A stretch of DNA of 64,000 bases from Pogonophryne albipinna (Eukaryota; Chordata; Actinopteri; Perciformes; Artedidraconidae): positions 175,900 to 239,899 of the forward strand of contig CM053258.1 of the NCBI GenBank assembly GCA_028583405.1, written 5' to 3'. Position numbers and translations under genes: made by a program. The notes beneath the pieces are model-generated. The model searched no databases. It had not been told where the DNA came from and worked only from the letters and a program-made list of their open reading frames with translations. Of this stretch, positions 44,123 to 57,089 are shown one piece after another (the stretch's first letter is position 1; each line of letters begins with the position of its first letter).

Positions 44123-44736
44123 TTCATTTTCAAACCTTTATTTACCCAGGTGTATCCCATTGAGATCATTGATCTCTTTTTCAAGGGAGACCTGCTCAAG
44201 TAGGTTCCACATTAATCATAAAAACATAAAACAACAGAACAACAAAAAGGACATCATACAGCATCATCACAGGGATTACAATTTACATAACTATCCACAT
44301 GAACAGGTACCAACAGCTTCCGATTGAGTAGCATCCAACCAAGCTTTAAAAACATTTAGTGGCACCAGATTGCTCAGTTTCCATTTAATTTGCAGACTGT
44401 TCCAAGACAGAGGAGCTGCGGATCTAAAAGCTGTCTTCCCTAAGACAGTCCTAGCAGTTGGCACATTTAATAAAACCACAGCATTCGATCTCAGGCAGGA
44501 GCCAATTACAATTCTCCGTGAGATCAGGGAGCAGATATAAGATGGAAGGTTCCCTAACATGGCTTTGTATATAAAAATGTACCAGTGACTGAGCCTCCGT
44601 ACAGTTAGTGAAAGCAAACCAGCACTTGCATACAGGGTACAGTGATGGGTTAATGCTTTACAGTTTGTCACAAATCTCAGTGCGCTGTGATACGCAGCAT
44701 CTAACTTGATCAGGTAATGGGCATGTGCATTCATAT
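44123..44736 (-). mobile_element. Minus-strand LINE, 3' end
   Basis: The minus strand ends in a 3' tail with TTGAAAAAGAGATCAATGAT, then CCTGGGTAAATAAAGGTTTG, as in several fish non-LTR elements. It lies inside the exon 5 repeat array: tctgtctt of intron sequence runs straight into the tail. Its 5' break is near 44736, where unrelated sequence begins. Confidence 0.75.
44291..44734 (-). pseudogene. LINE ORF2 C-terminal fragment (minus strand)
   Basis: 147 residues open, with LIKLDAAYHSALRF, THHCTLYASAGLLSL, RRLSHWYIFIYKAMLG and a final TAFRSAAPLSWNSLQ. These are the post-reverse-transcriptase C-terminal motifs of fish LINE ORF2 proteins (HxALRF, SLxxRRxxHxxxFIYKA, WNSLQ). The reverse transcriptase and endonuclease are missing. 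The sequence differs from the L2-like LINE at 20211, so this is another family (I/Nimb- or Rex-like is possible; I cannot decide). Confidence 0.75.
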
Positions 44737-44872
44737 AAACATGGGTGTCGCAGCCATTATATGAGGGTGGGACAAGTCCCCCCCACCTTTTAAAATGATT
44801 AATTTAGACCCCCCCACTTTTACTATGCGGAAAATCCGTGAATCGGTCTATCCACTCGCCGCTCTTTGTAGA
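44737..44872. other. Unassigned sequence between LINE and satellite
   Basis: About 135 bases with C-rich runs and an inverted pair (ggtgggac aa gtcccccccacc). It resembles a DNA-transposon end but no family is certain. Confidence 0.4.
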
Positions 44873-47800
44873 GCTGAGAGGCTAATAACTACAGCTCAGT
44901 GAGATGAAGGACTCTCTGAGAGGTGGAGGGAGAGTCCTCTCCTGTCAGACTGAGAGGCTGATAACTACAGCTCAGTGAGGTAAATGACTCTCTGAGAGGT
45001 GGAGGGAGAGTCCTCTCCTGTCAGACTGAGAGGCTGATAACTACAGCTTAGTGAGGTAAAGGACTCTCTGAGAGGTGGAGGGAGAGTCCTCTCCTGTCAG
45101 ACAGAAAGGCTGATAACTACAGCTCAGTGAGGTGAAGGACTCTCTGAGAGGTGGAGAGAGTCCTTTCCTGTCAGACTGAGAGGTTGATAACTACAGCTCA
45201 GTGAGGTGAAGGGCTCTCTGAGAGGTGGAGGGAGAGTCCTCTCCTGTCAGACTGAGAGGCTGATAACTACAGCTCAGTGAGATGAATGACTCTCTGAGAG
45301 GTGGAGGGAGAGTCCTCTCCTGTCAGACTGAGAGGCTGATAACTACAGCTCAGTGAGGTGAAGGACTCTCTGAGAGGTGGAGGGAGAGTCCTCTCCTGTC
45401 AGACTGAGAGGCTGATAACTACAGCTCAGTGAGGTGAAGGACTCTCTGAGAGGTGGAGGGAGAGTCCTCTTCTGTCAGACCGAGAGGCTGATAACTACAG
45501 CTCAGTGAGGTGAAGGACTCTCTGAGAGGTGGAGGGAGAGTCCTCTCCTGTCAGACTGAGAGGCTGATAACTACAGCTCAGTGAGGTGAAGGACTCTCTG
45601 AGAGGTGGAGAAGAGTCCTCTCCTGTCAGACTGAGAGGCTGATAACTACAGCTCAGTGAGGTGAAGGACTCTCTCAGAGGTGGAGGGGGAGTCCTCTCCT
45701 GTCAGACTGAGAGGCTGATAACTACAGCTCAGTGAGGTGAAGGACTCTCTCAGAGGTGGAGGGGGAGTCCTCTCCTGTCAGATTGAGAGGCTGATAACTA
45801 CAGCTCAGTGAGGTGAAGGACTCTCTGAGAGGTGGAGGGAGAGTCCTCTCCTGTCAGACTGAAAGGCTGATAACTACAGCTCAGTGAGGTGAAGGACTCT
45901 CTGAGAGTTGGAGGGAGAGTCCTCTTCTGTCAGACTGAGAGGCTGATAACTATAGCTCAGTGAGATTAATGACTCTCTGAGAGGTGGAGGGAGAGTCCTC
46001 TCCTGTCAGACCGAAAAGCTGATAACTACAGCTCAGTGAGGTGAAGGACTCTCTGAGAGGTGGAGAGAGTCCTCTCCTGTCAGACTGAGAGGCTGATAAC
46101 TACAGCTTAGTGAGATGAAGGACTCTCTGAGAGGTGGAGGGAGAGTCCTCTCCTGTCAGACTGAGAGGCTGATAACTACAGCTCAGTGAGATGAAGGACT
46201 CTCTGAGAGGTGGAGGGAGAGTCCTCTCCTGTCAGACTGAGAGGCTGATAACTACAGCTCAGTGAGGTGAAGGACTCTCTGAGAGGTGGAGGGAGAGTCC
46301 TCTTCTGTCAGACTGAGAGGCTGATAACTATAGCTCAGTGAGATTAATGACTCTCTGAGAGGTGGAGGGAGAGTCCTCTCCTGTCAGACTGAGAGGCTGA
46401 TAACTACAGCTCAGTGAGATGAATGACTCTCTGAGAGGTGGAGGGAGAGTCCTCTCCTGTCAGACTGAGAGGCTGATAACTACAGCTCAGTGAGGTGAAG
46501 GACTCTCTGAGAGGTGGAGAGAGTCCTCTCCTGTCAGACTGAGAGGCTGATAACTACAGCTCAGTGAGGTGAAGGACTCTCTGAGAGGTGGAGAAGAGTC
46601 CTCTCCTGTCAGACTGAGAGGCTGATAACTACAGCTCAGTGAGGTGAAGGACTCTCTCAGAGGTGGAGGGGGAGTCCTCTCCTGTCAGACTGAGAGGCTG
46701 ATAACTACAGCTCAGTGAGGTGAAGGACTCTCTCAGAGGTGGAGGGGGAGTCCTCTCCTGTCAGATTGAGAGGCTGATAACTACAGCTCAGTGAGGTGAA
46801 GGACTCTCTGAGAGGTGGAGGGAGAGTCCTCTCCTGTCAGACTGAAAGGCTGATAACTACAGCTCAGTGAGGTGAAGGACTCTCTGAGAGGTGGAGAAGA
46901 GTCCTCTCCTGTCAGACTGAGAGGCTGATAACTACAGCTCAGTGAGGTGAAGGACTCTCTGAGAGGTGGAGGGAGAGTCCTCTCCTGTCAGACTGAGAGG
47001 CTGATAACTACAGCTCAGTGAGGTGAAGGACTCTCTGAGAGGTGGAGGGAGAGTCCTCTCCTGTCAGACTGAAAGCCTGATAACTACAGCTCAGTGAGGT
47101 AAATGACTCTCTGAGAGGTGGAGGGAGAGTCCTCTCCTGTCAGACTGAGAGGCTGATAACTACAGCTTAGTGAGGTAAAGGACTCTCTGAGAGGTGGAGG
47201 GAGAGTCCTCTCCTGTCAGACTGAGAGGCTGATAACTACAGCTCAGTGAAGTGAAGGGCTCTCTGAGAGGTGGAGGTAGAGTCCTCTCCTGTCAGACTGA
47301 GAGGCTGATAACTACAGCTCAGTGAAGTGAAGGGCTCTCAGAGAGGTGGAGGGAGAGTCCTCTCCTGTCAGCCTGAGAGGCTGATAACTATAGCTCAGTG
47401 AGATAAATGACTCTCTGAGAGGTGGAGGGAGAGTCCTCTCCTGTCAGACCGAGAGGCTGATAACTACAGCTCAGTGAGGTGAAGGACTCTCTGAGAGGTG
47501 GAGAGAGTCCTCTCCTGTCAGACTGAGAGGCTGATAACTACAGCTCAGTGAGGTGAAGGACTCTCTGAGAGGTGGAGAAGAGTCCTCTCCTGTCAGACTG
47601 AGAGGCTGATAACTACAGCTCAGTGAGGTGAAGGACTCTCTGAGAGGTGGAGGGCGAGTCCTCTCCTGTCAGACTGAGAGGCTGATAACTACAGCTCAGT
47701 GAGGTGAAGGACTCTCTCAGAGGTGGAGGGGGAGTCCTCTCCTGTCAGACTGAGAGGCTGATAACTACAGCTCAGTGAGGTGAAGGACTCTCTGAGAGGT

Positions 47801-50800
47801 GGAGGGAGAGTCCTCTCCTGTCAGACTGAAAGGCTGATAACTACAGCTCAGTGAGGTGAAGGACTCTCTGAGAGGTGGAGAAGAGTCCTCTCCTGTCAGA
47901 CTGAGAGGCTGATAACTAGAGCTCAGTGAGGTGAAGGACTCTCTGAGAGGTGGAGGGAGAGTCCTCTCCTCTCAGACCGAAAAGCTGATAACTACAGCTC
48001 AGTGAGGTGAAGGACTCTCTGAGAGGTGGAGAGAGTCCTCTCCTGTCAGACTGAGAGGCTGATAACTACAGCTCAGTGAGGTGAAGGACTCTCTGAGAGG
48101 TGGAGGGAGAGTCCTCTCCTGTCAGACTGATAACTATAGCTCAGTGAGATGAATGACTCTCTGAGAGGTGGAGGGAGAGTCCTCTCCTGTCAGACTGAGA
48201 GGCTGATAACTACAGCTCAGTGAGGTGAAGGACTCTCTGAGAGGTGGAGGGAGAGTCCTCTCCTGTCAGCCTGAGAGTTTGATAACTACAGCTCAGTGAG
48301 GTGAAGGACTCTCTGAGAGATGGAGGAGAGTCCTCTCCTGTCAGACAGAGAGGCTGATAACTACAGCTCAGTGAGGTGAAGGACTCTCTGAGAGGTGGAA
48401 GGAGAGTCCTCTCCTGACAGACTGAGAGGCTGATAACTACAGCTCAGTGAGGTAAAGGACTCTCTGAGAGGTGGATGGAGAGTCCTCTCCTGTCAGACTG
48501 AGAGGCTGATAACTACAGCTCGGTGAGGTGAAGGGCTCTCTGAGAGGTGGAGGGAGAGTCCTCTCCTGTCAGCCTGAGAGTTTGATAACTACAGCTCAGT
48601 GAGGTGAAGGACTCTCTGAGAGATGGAGGAGAGTCCTCTCCTGTCAGACTGAGAGGCTGATAACTACAGCTCAGAGAGGTGAAGGACTCTCTGAGAGGTG
48701 GAGAAGAGTCCTCTCCTGTCAGACTGAGAGGCTGATAACTACAGCTCTGTGAGGTGAAGGACTCTCTGAGAGGTGGAGGGAGAGTCCTCTCCTGTCAGAC
48801 TGAGAGGCTGATAACTACATCTCAGTGAGGTAAAGGACTCTCTGAGAGGTGGGGGGAGAGCCCTCTCCTGTCAGACTGAGAGGCTGATAACTACAGCTCA
48901 GTGAGGTGAAGGACTCTCTGAGAGGTGGAGGGAGAGTCCTCTCCTGTCAGACTGAGAGGCTGATAACTACAGCTCAGTGAGGTGAAGGAATCTTTGAGAG
49001 GTGGAGGGAGAGTCCTCTCCTGTCAGACTGAAAGACTGATAACTACAGCTCAGTGAGGGAAAGGACTCTCTGAGAGGTGGAGGGAGAGTCCTCTCCTGTC
49101 AGACTGAGAGGCTGATAACTACAGCTTAGTGAGATGAAGGACTCTCTGAGAGGTGGAGGGAGAGTCCTCTCCTGTCCGACTGAGAGGCTGATAACTACAG
49201 CTCAGTGAGATGAAGGACTCTCTGAGAGGTGGAGGGAGAGTCCTCTCCTGTCAGACTGAGATGCTGATAACTACAGCTCAGTGAGGTAAAGGACTCTCTG
49301 AGAGGTGGGGGGAGAGCCCTCTCCTGTCAGACTGAGAGGCTGATAACTACAGCTCAGTGAGGTGAAGGACTCTCTGAGAGGTGGAGGGAGAGTCCTCTCC
49401 TGTCAGACTGAGAGGCTGATAACTACAGCTCAGTGAGGTGAAGGACTCTCTGAGAGGTGGAGGGAGAGTCCTCTCCTGTCAGACTGAAAGACTGATAACT
49501 ACAGCTCAGTGAGGGAAAGGACTCTCTGAGAGGTGGAGGGAGAGTCCTCTCCTGTCGGACTGAGAGGCTGATAACTACAGCTTAGTGAGATGAAGGACTC
49601 TCTGAGAGGTGGAGGGAGAGTCCTCTCCTGTCCGACTGAGAGGCTGATAACTACAGCTCAGTGAGATGAAGGACTCTCTGAGAGGTGGAGGGAGAGTCCT
49701 CTCCTGTCAGACTGAGATGCTGATAACTACAGCTCAGTGAGGTAAAGGACTCTCTGAGAGGTGGAGGGAGAGTCCTCTCCTGTCAGACTGAGAGGCTGAT
49801 AACTACAGCTCATTGAGGTGAAGGACTCTCTCAGAGGTGGAGGGAGAGTCCTCTCCTGTCAGACTGAGAGGCTGATAACTACAGCTCAGTGAGGTGAAGG
49901 ACTCTCTGAGAGGTGGAGGAGAGTCCTCTCCTGTCAGACTGAGAGGCTGATAACTACAGCTCAGTGAGGTGAAGGACTCTCTGAGAGGTGGAGGGAGAGT
50001 CCTCTCCTGTCAGACTGAGAGGCTGATAACTATAGCTCAGTGAGATTAATGACTCTCTAAGAGGTGGAGGGAGAGTCCTCTCCTGTCAGACTGAGAGGCT
50101 GATAACTATAGCTCAGTGAGATTAATGACGCTCTGAGAGGTGGAGAGAGTCCTCTCCTGTCAGACTGAGAGGCTGATAACTACAGCTCAGTGAGGTGAAG
50201 GACTCTCTGAGAGGTGGAGGGAGTGTCCTATCGTGTCAGACTGAGAGGCTGATAACTACAGCTCAGTGAGATGAAGGACTCTCTGAGAGGTGGAGGGAGA
50301 GTCTTCTCCTGTCAGACTGAGAGGCTGATAACTACAGCTCAGTGAGATGAAGGACTCTCTGAGAGGTGGAGAGAGTCCTCTCCTGTCAGACTGAGAGGCT
50401 GATAACTACAGCTCAGTGAGGTGAAGGGCTCTCTGAGAGGTGGAGGGAGAGTCCTCTCCTGTCAGACTGAAAGACTGATAACTACAGCTCAGTGAGATGA
50501 AGGACTCTCTGAGAGGTGGAGGGAGAGTCTTCTCCTGTCAGACTGAGAGGCTGATAACTACAGCTCAGTGAGATGAAGGACTCTCTGAGAGGTGGAGGGA
50601 GAGTCCTCTCCTGTCAGACTGAGATGCTGATAACTACAGCTCAGTGAGGTAAAGGACTCTCTGAGAGGTGGAGGGAGAGTCCTCTCCTGTCAGACTGAGA
50701 TGCTGATAACTACAGCTCAGTGAGGTAAAGGACTCTCTGAGAGGTGGAGGGAGAGTCCTCTCCTGTCAGACTGAGAGGCTGATAACTACAGCTCATTGAG

Positions 50801-53800
50801 GTGAAGGACTCTCTGAGAGGTGGAGGGAGAGTCCTCTCCTGTCAGACTGAGAGGCTGATAACTACAGCTCAGTGAGGTGAATGACTCTCTGAGAGGTGGA
50901 GGAGAGTCCTCTCCTGTCAGACTGAGAGGCTGATAACTACAGCTCAGTGAGGTGAAGGACTCTCTGAGAGGTGGAGGGAGAGTCCTCTCCTGTCAGACTG
51001 AGAGGCTGATAACTATAGCTCAGTGAGATTAATGACTCTCTGAGAGGTGGAGGGAGAGTTCTCTCCTGTCAGACTGAGAGGCTGATAACTATAGCTCAGT
51101 GAGATTAATGACTCTCTGAGAGGTGGAGAGAGTCCTCTCCTGTCAGACAGAGAGGCTGATAACTACAGCTCAGTGAGGTGAAGGACTCTCTGAGAGGTGG
51201 AGGGGATGTCCTCTCCGTGTCAGACTGAGAGGCTGATAACTACAGCTCAGTGAGATGAAGGACTCTCTGAGAGGTGGAGGGAGAGTCCTTCTCCTGTCAG
51301 ACTGAGAGGCTGATAACTACAGCTCAGTGAGTGAAGGACTCTCTGAGAGGTGGAGGAGAGTCCTCTCCTGTCAGACTGAGAGGCTGATAACTACAGCTCA
51401 GTGAGGTGAAGGACTCTCTGAGAGGTGGAGGGAGAGTCCTCTCCTGTCAGACTGAGAGGCTGATAACTACAGCTCAGTGAGATGAAGGACTCTCTGAGAG
51501 GTGGAGGGAGAGTCCTCTCCTGTCAGACTGAGAGGCTGATAACTACAGCTCAGTGAGATGAAGGACTCTCTGAGAGGTGGAGGGAGAGTCCTCTCCTGTC
51601 AGACTGAGAGGCTGATAACTACAGCTCAGTGAGGTGAAGGAATCTCTGAGAGGTGGAGGGAGAGTCCCTCTCCTGTCAGACCTGAAGAGCTGATAACTAC
51701 AGCTCAGTGAGGTGAAGGACTCTCTGAGAGGTGGAGGGAGAGTCCTCTCCTGTCAGACTGAGAGGCTGATAACTACAGCTCAGTGAGGATGAAGGACTCT
51801 CTGAGAGGTGGAGGGAGAGTCCTCTCCTGTCAGACTGAGAGGCTGATAACTACAGCTCAGTGAGATGAAGGACTCTCTGAGAGGTGGAGGGAGAGTCCTC
51901 TCCTGTCAGACTGAGAGGCTGATAACTACAGCTCAGTGAGGATTAAAGGACTCTCTGAGAGGTGGAGGGAGAGTCCTCTCTGTCAGACTGAGAGGCTGAT
52001 AACTACAGCTCAGTGAGAGTGAAGGACTCTCTGAGAGGTGGAGAAGAGTCCTCTCCTGTCAGACTGAGAGGCTGATAACTACAGCCTCAGTGAGGTGAAG
52101 GACTCTCTGAGAGGTGGAGGGAGAGTTCCTCTCCTGTCAGACTGAGAGGCTGATAACTACAGCTCAGTGAGGTATAAGGACTCTCTGAGAGGTGGGGGGG
52201 AGAGCCCTCTCCTGTCAGACTGAGAGGCTGATAACTACAGCTCAGTGAGGTGAAGGACTCTCTGAGAGGTGGAGGGAGAGTCCTCTCCTGTCAGACTGAG
52301 AGGCTGATAACTACAGCTCAGTGAGGTGAAGGACTCTCTGAGAGGTGGAGGGAGAGTCCTCTCCTGTCAGACTGAAAGACTGATAACTACAGCTCAGTGA
52401 GGTGAAGGACTCTCTGAGAGGTGGAGGGAGAGTCCTCTCCTGTCAGACTGAGAGGCTGATAACTACAGCTTCAGTGAGATGAAGGACTCTCTGAGAGGTG
52501 GAGGGAGAGTCCTCTCCTGTCCGACTGAGAGGCTGATAACTACAGCTCAGTGAGATGAAGGACTCTCTGAGAGGTGGAGGGAGAGTCCTCTCCTGTCAGA
52601 CTGAGATGCTGATAACTACAGCTCAGTGAGTAAAGGACTCTCTGAGAGGTGGAGGGAGAGTCCTCTCCTGTCAGACTGAGAGGCTGATAAACTACAGCTC
52701 ATTGAGGTGAAGGACTCTCTCAGAGGTGGAGGGAGAGTCCTCTCCTGTCAGGACTGAGAGGCTGATAACTACAGCTCAGTGAGGTGAAGGACTCTCTGAG
52801 AGGTGGAGGAGAGTCCTCTCCTGTCAGACTGAGAGGCTGATAACTACAGCTCAGTGAGGTGAAGGACTCTGAGAGGTGGAGGGAGAGTCCTCTCCTGTCA
52901 GACTGAGAGGCTGATAACTATAGCTCAGTGAGATTAATGACTCTCTGAGAGGTGGAGGGAGTGTCCTATCGTGTCAGACTGAGAGGCTGATAACTACAGC
53001 TCAGTGAGATGAAGGACTCTCTGAGAGGTGGAGAGAGTCTTCTCCTGTCAGACTGAGAGGCTGATAACTACAGCTCAGTGAGATGAAGGACTCTCTGAGA
53101 GGTGGAGAGAGTCCTCTCCTGTCAGACTGAGAGGCTGATAACTACAGCTCAGTGAGGTGAAGGGCTCTCTGAGAGGTGGAGGGAGAGTCCTCTCCTGTCA
53201 GACTGAAAGACTGATAACTACAGCTCAGTGAGGTGAAGGACTCTCTGAGAGGTGGAGGGAGTGTCCTATCGTGTCAGACTGAGAGGCTGATAACTACAGC
53301 TCAGTGAGATGAAGGACTCTCTGAGAGGTGGAGGGAGAGTCTTCTCCTGTCAGACTGAGAGGCTGATAACTACAGCTCAGTGAGGTGAAGGACTCTCTGA
53401 GAGGTGGAGGAGAGTCCTCTCCTGTCAGACTGAGATGCTGATAACTACAGCTCAGTGAGGTGAAGGGACTCTCTGAGAGGTGGAGGGGAGAGTCCTCTCC
53501 TGTCAGACTGAGAGGCTGATAACTACAGCTCAGTGAGGATGAAGGACTCTCTGAGAGGTGGAGGAGAGTCCTCTCCTGTCAGACTGAGAGGGCTGATAAC
53601 TACAGCTTAGTGAGATGAAGGACTCTCTGAGACGGTGGAGGGAGAGTCCTCTCCTGTCAGACTGAGAGGCTGATAACTACAGCTCAGTGAGGTGAAGGAC
53701 TCTCTGAGAGGTGGAGGGAGAGTCCTCTCCTGTCAGACTGAGAGCTGATAAACTACAGCTCAGTGAGGTGAAGGACTCTCTGAGAGGTGGAGGGAGAGTC

Positions 53801-56519
53801 CTCTCCTGTCAGACTGAAGAGGCTGATAACTACAGCTCAGTGAGGTGAAAGGACTCTCTGAGAGGTGGAGGGAGAGTCCTCTCCTGTCAGACTGAGAGGC
53901 TGATAACTACAGCTCAGTGAGGTAAGGACTCTCTGAGAGGTGGAGGGAGAGTCCTCTCCTGTCAGACTGAGAGGCTGATAACTACAGCTCAGTGAGGTGA
54001 AGGACTCTCTGAGAGGTGGAGGGAGAGTCCTCTCCTGTCAGACTGAGAGGCTGATAACTACAGCTCAGTGAGATTGAAGGACTCTCTGAGAGGTGGAGGA
54101 GAGTCCTCTCCTGTCAGACTGAGAGGCTGATAACTACAGCTCAGTGAGATTAATGACTCTCTGAGAGGTGGAGAGAGTCCTCTCCTGTCAGACTGAGAGG
54201 CTGATAACTACAGCTCAGTGAGGTGAAGGACTCTCTGAGAGGTGGAGGGAGTGTCCTATCGTGTCAGACTGAGAGGCTGATAACTACAGCTCAGTGAGAT
54301 GAAGGACTCTCTGAGAGGTGGAGGGAGAGTCTTCTCCTGTCAGACTGAGAGGCTGATAACTACAGCTCAGTGAGATGAAGGACTCTCTGAGAGGTGGAGA
54401 GAGTCCTCTCCTGTCAGACTGAGAGGCTGATAACTACAGCTCAGTGAGGTGAAGGGCTCTCTGAGAGGTGGAGGGAGAGTCTCTCCTGTCAGACTGAGAG
54501 GCTGATAACTACAGCTCAGTGAGGTGAAGGACTCTCTGAGAGGTGGAGGAGAGTCCTCTCCTGTCAGACTGAGAGGCTGATAACTACAGCTCAGTGAGAT
54601 GAAGGACTCTCTGAGAGGTGGAGGGAGAGTCCTCTCCTGTCAGACTGAGAGGCTGATAACTACAGCTCAGTGAGATGAAGTACTCTCTGAGAGGTGGAGG
54701 AGAGTCCCTCTCCTGTCAGACTGAGAGGCTGATAACTACAGCTCAGTGAGGTGAATGACTCTCTGAGAGGTGGAGGGAGAGTCCTCTCCTGTCAGACTGA
54801 GAGGCTGATAACTACCAGCTCAGTGAGGTGAAGGACTCTCTGAGAGGTGGAGGAGAGTCCCTCTCCTGTCAGACTGAGAGGCTGATAACTACAGCTCAGT
54901 GAGGTGAAGGACTCTCTGAGAGGTGGAGGGAGAGTCCTCTCCTGTCAGACTGAGAGGCTGATAACTACAGCTCAGTGAGGATGAAGGACTCTCTGAGAGG
55001 TGGAGGAGAGTCCTCTCCTGTCAGACTGAGAGGCTGATAACTACAGCTCAGTGAGGTGAAGGACTCTCTGAGAGGTGGAGGAGAGTCCTCTCCTGTCAGA
55101 CTGAGAGGCTGATAACTACAGCTCAGTGAGAGTGAAGGACTCTCTGAGAGGTGGAGGGAGAGTCCTCTCCTGTCAGACTGAGAGGCTGATAACTACAGCT
55201 CAGTGAGGATGAAGGACTCTCTGAGAGGTGGAGAGAGTCCTCTCCTGTCAGACTGAGAGGCTGATAACTACAGCTCAGTGAGGTGAAGGACTCTCTGAGA
55301 GGTGGAGGGAGAGTCCTTCTCCTGTCAGACTGAGAGGCTGATAACTACAGCTCAGTGAGGATGAAGGACTCTCTGAGAGGTGGAGGAGAGTCCTCTCCTG
55401 TCAGACTGAGAGGCTGATAATACAGCTCAGTGAGGTGAAGGACTCTCTGAGAGGTGGAGGGAGTGTCCTATCGTGTCAGACTGAGAGGCTGATAACTACA
55501 GCTCAGTGAGATGAAGGACTCTCTGAGAGGTGGAGGGAGAGTCTTCTCCTGTCAGACTGAGAGGCTGATAACTACAGCTCAGTGAGATGAAGGACTCTCT
55601 GAGAGGTGGAGAGAGTCCTCTCCTGTCAGACTGAGAGGCTGATAACTACAGCTCAGTGAGGTGAAGGGCTCTCTGAGAGGTGGAGGGAGAGTCTTCTCCT
55701 GTCAGCCTGAGAGGCTGATAACTACAGCTCAGTGAGGTGAAGGACTCTCTGAGAGGTGGAGGAGAGTCCTCTCCTGTCAGACTGAGAGGCTGATAACTAC
55801 AGCTCAGTGAGATGAAGGACTCTCTGAGAGGTGGAGGGAGAGTCCTCTCCTGTCATACTGAGAGGCTGATAACTACAGCTCAGTGAGATGAAGTACTCTC
55901 TGAGATGTGGAGGGAGAGTCCTCTCCTGTCAGACTGAGAGGCTGATAACTACAGCTCAGTGAGGTGAATGACTCTCTGAGAGGTGGAGGAGAGAGTCCTC
56001 TCCTGTCAGACTGAGAGGCTGATAACTACATCTCAGTGAGGTGAAGGACTCTCTGAGAGGTGGAGAGAGAGTCCTCTCCTGTCAGACTGAGAGGCTGATA
56101 ACTACATCTCAGTGAGGTGAAGGGCTCTCTGAGAGGTGGAGGGAGAGTCCTCTCCTGTCAGTCTGAGAGGCTGATAACTACAGCTCAGTGAGGTGAAGGA
56201 CTCTCTGAGAGGTGGAGGAGAGTCCTCTCCTGTCAGCCTGAGAGGCTGATAACTACAGCTCAGTGAGGTGAAGGACTCTCTGAGAGGTGGAGGAGAGTCC
56301 TCTCCTGTCAGCCTGAGAGGCTGATAATTACAGCTCAGTGAGGTGAAGGACTCTCTGAGAGGTGGAGGAGAGTCCTCTCCTGTCAGACTGAGAGGCTGAT
56401 AACTACAGCTCAGTGAGGTGAAGGACTCTCTGAGAGGTGGAGAAGAGTCCTCTCCTGTCAGACTGAGAGGCTGATAACTACAGCTCAGTGAGGTAAAGGA
56501 CTCTCTGAGAGGTGGGGGG
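44873..56519 (+). repeat. 75/76-bp satellite-like array (11.6 kb, about 150 units)
   Basis: Unit: gagaggctgataactacagc, tcagtgaggtgaaggactct, ctgagaggtggagggagagt, cctctcctgtcagact (76), with 75-base (ggaggagag) and 74-base (ggagagag) forms. Each unit can fold GGACTCTC against GAGAGTCC. Blocks of several units recur. From about 51190 rightward, one-base insertions and deletions become frequent (gaggatgaagg, gataaactac, cagcctcag), unlike the clean first half. The rightmost units are continuous with a LINE-like coding frame on the minus strand. Confidence 0.98.
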
Positions 56520-56638
56520 ATTTTAGCTTTAAAATAAGCAGGAGTAGCGATCTGACTACTACTACTGGGCGGACTAGGGTTAGGTTCTACATTTCCTGAC
56601 AGTAATAACAACAACAACAAAAAAGCATCTTTTTTCAT
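56102..56638 (-). pseudogene. LINE-like ORF N-terminus with degenerate 2A motif, fused to satellite
   Basis: On the minus strand ATG 56638 opens MKKDAFLLLLLLLSGNVEPNP, then SPPSSSSQIATP. The GNVEPNPSP at 56570-56596 is a close relative of the 2A ribosome-skipping motif (D-V/I-E-x-N-P-G-P) found at the N-terminus of some non-LTR retrotransposon proteins, with D to N and G to S, so it is probably inactive. From residue 41 the frame runs into five 75-base satellite units as PLRESFTSLSCSYQPLSLTG repeats and stops at 56102. The 2A region is seen directly; the LINE origin is inferred from motif and context. Confidence 0.6.
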
Positions 56639-57010
56639 CTACTTTAGAAAACACCGGAAAAGTCTGCGAGAGTGTGATTAGAGCTTAAGAAGCAGTCGTG
56701 AAGAACCATCATCGCAGGAAAACAAAAAAGACTAACATATTTTGTCGAGCAGATTGTCTGTGACAAGGCAACCGGTAATTGTTTGAGCAACACATCCGAA
56801 CCTTTGCAGGGGATGCCCACTGCGGGTGGCAGAACAGACCTGAGTCCAGTAGACTCCTCAGAATGACTAGAGATCTTCTCATAGTCCAAAACAGTTAACA
56901 GGCACAGCAGAATCCCGATATGGGCCATTTTCCCAGACCAGCACACAGTATCCGCGATGTTCCTGGAGCCAATCAGCACAGCAGCAAAGGACAGACGAAA
57001 AGAGCAGCGT
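56520..57010 (-). mobile_element. Minus-strand LINE-like 5' region
   Basis: This holds the 2A-like ORF start and, upstream of it on the minus strand, about 350 bases of leader with an open stretch at 56644-56979 (including MAHIGILLCLLTVLD, signal-like). That stretch ends five bases before the 2A ORF. It has the layout of a LINE 5' end. The same orientation as the 3' fragment at 44123-44736 allows both to be one element parted by the satellite; this is not proven. Confidence 0.45.
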
Positions 57011-57089
57011 GGAAGCGCTCCGGGCTCTCCGTGGTATCCCCGGGGTGAAAGGTCTCCTCAGCAAAGCAGCACACGACACCGCAGCACAC

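Noticed and set aside
44873..56519. CRISPR-like array
   Set aside because: There are no unique spacers: the whole 75/76-bp unit is repeated, in a eukaryotic intron.
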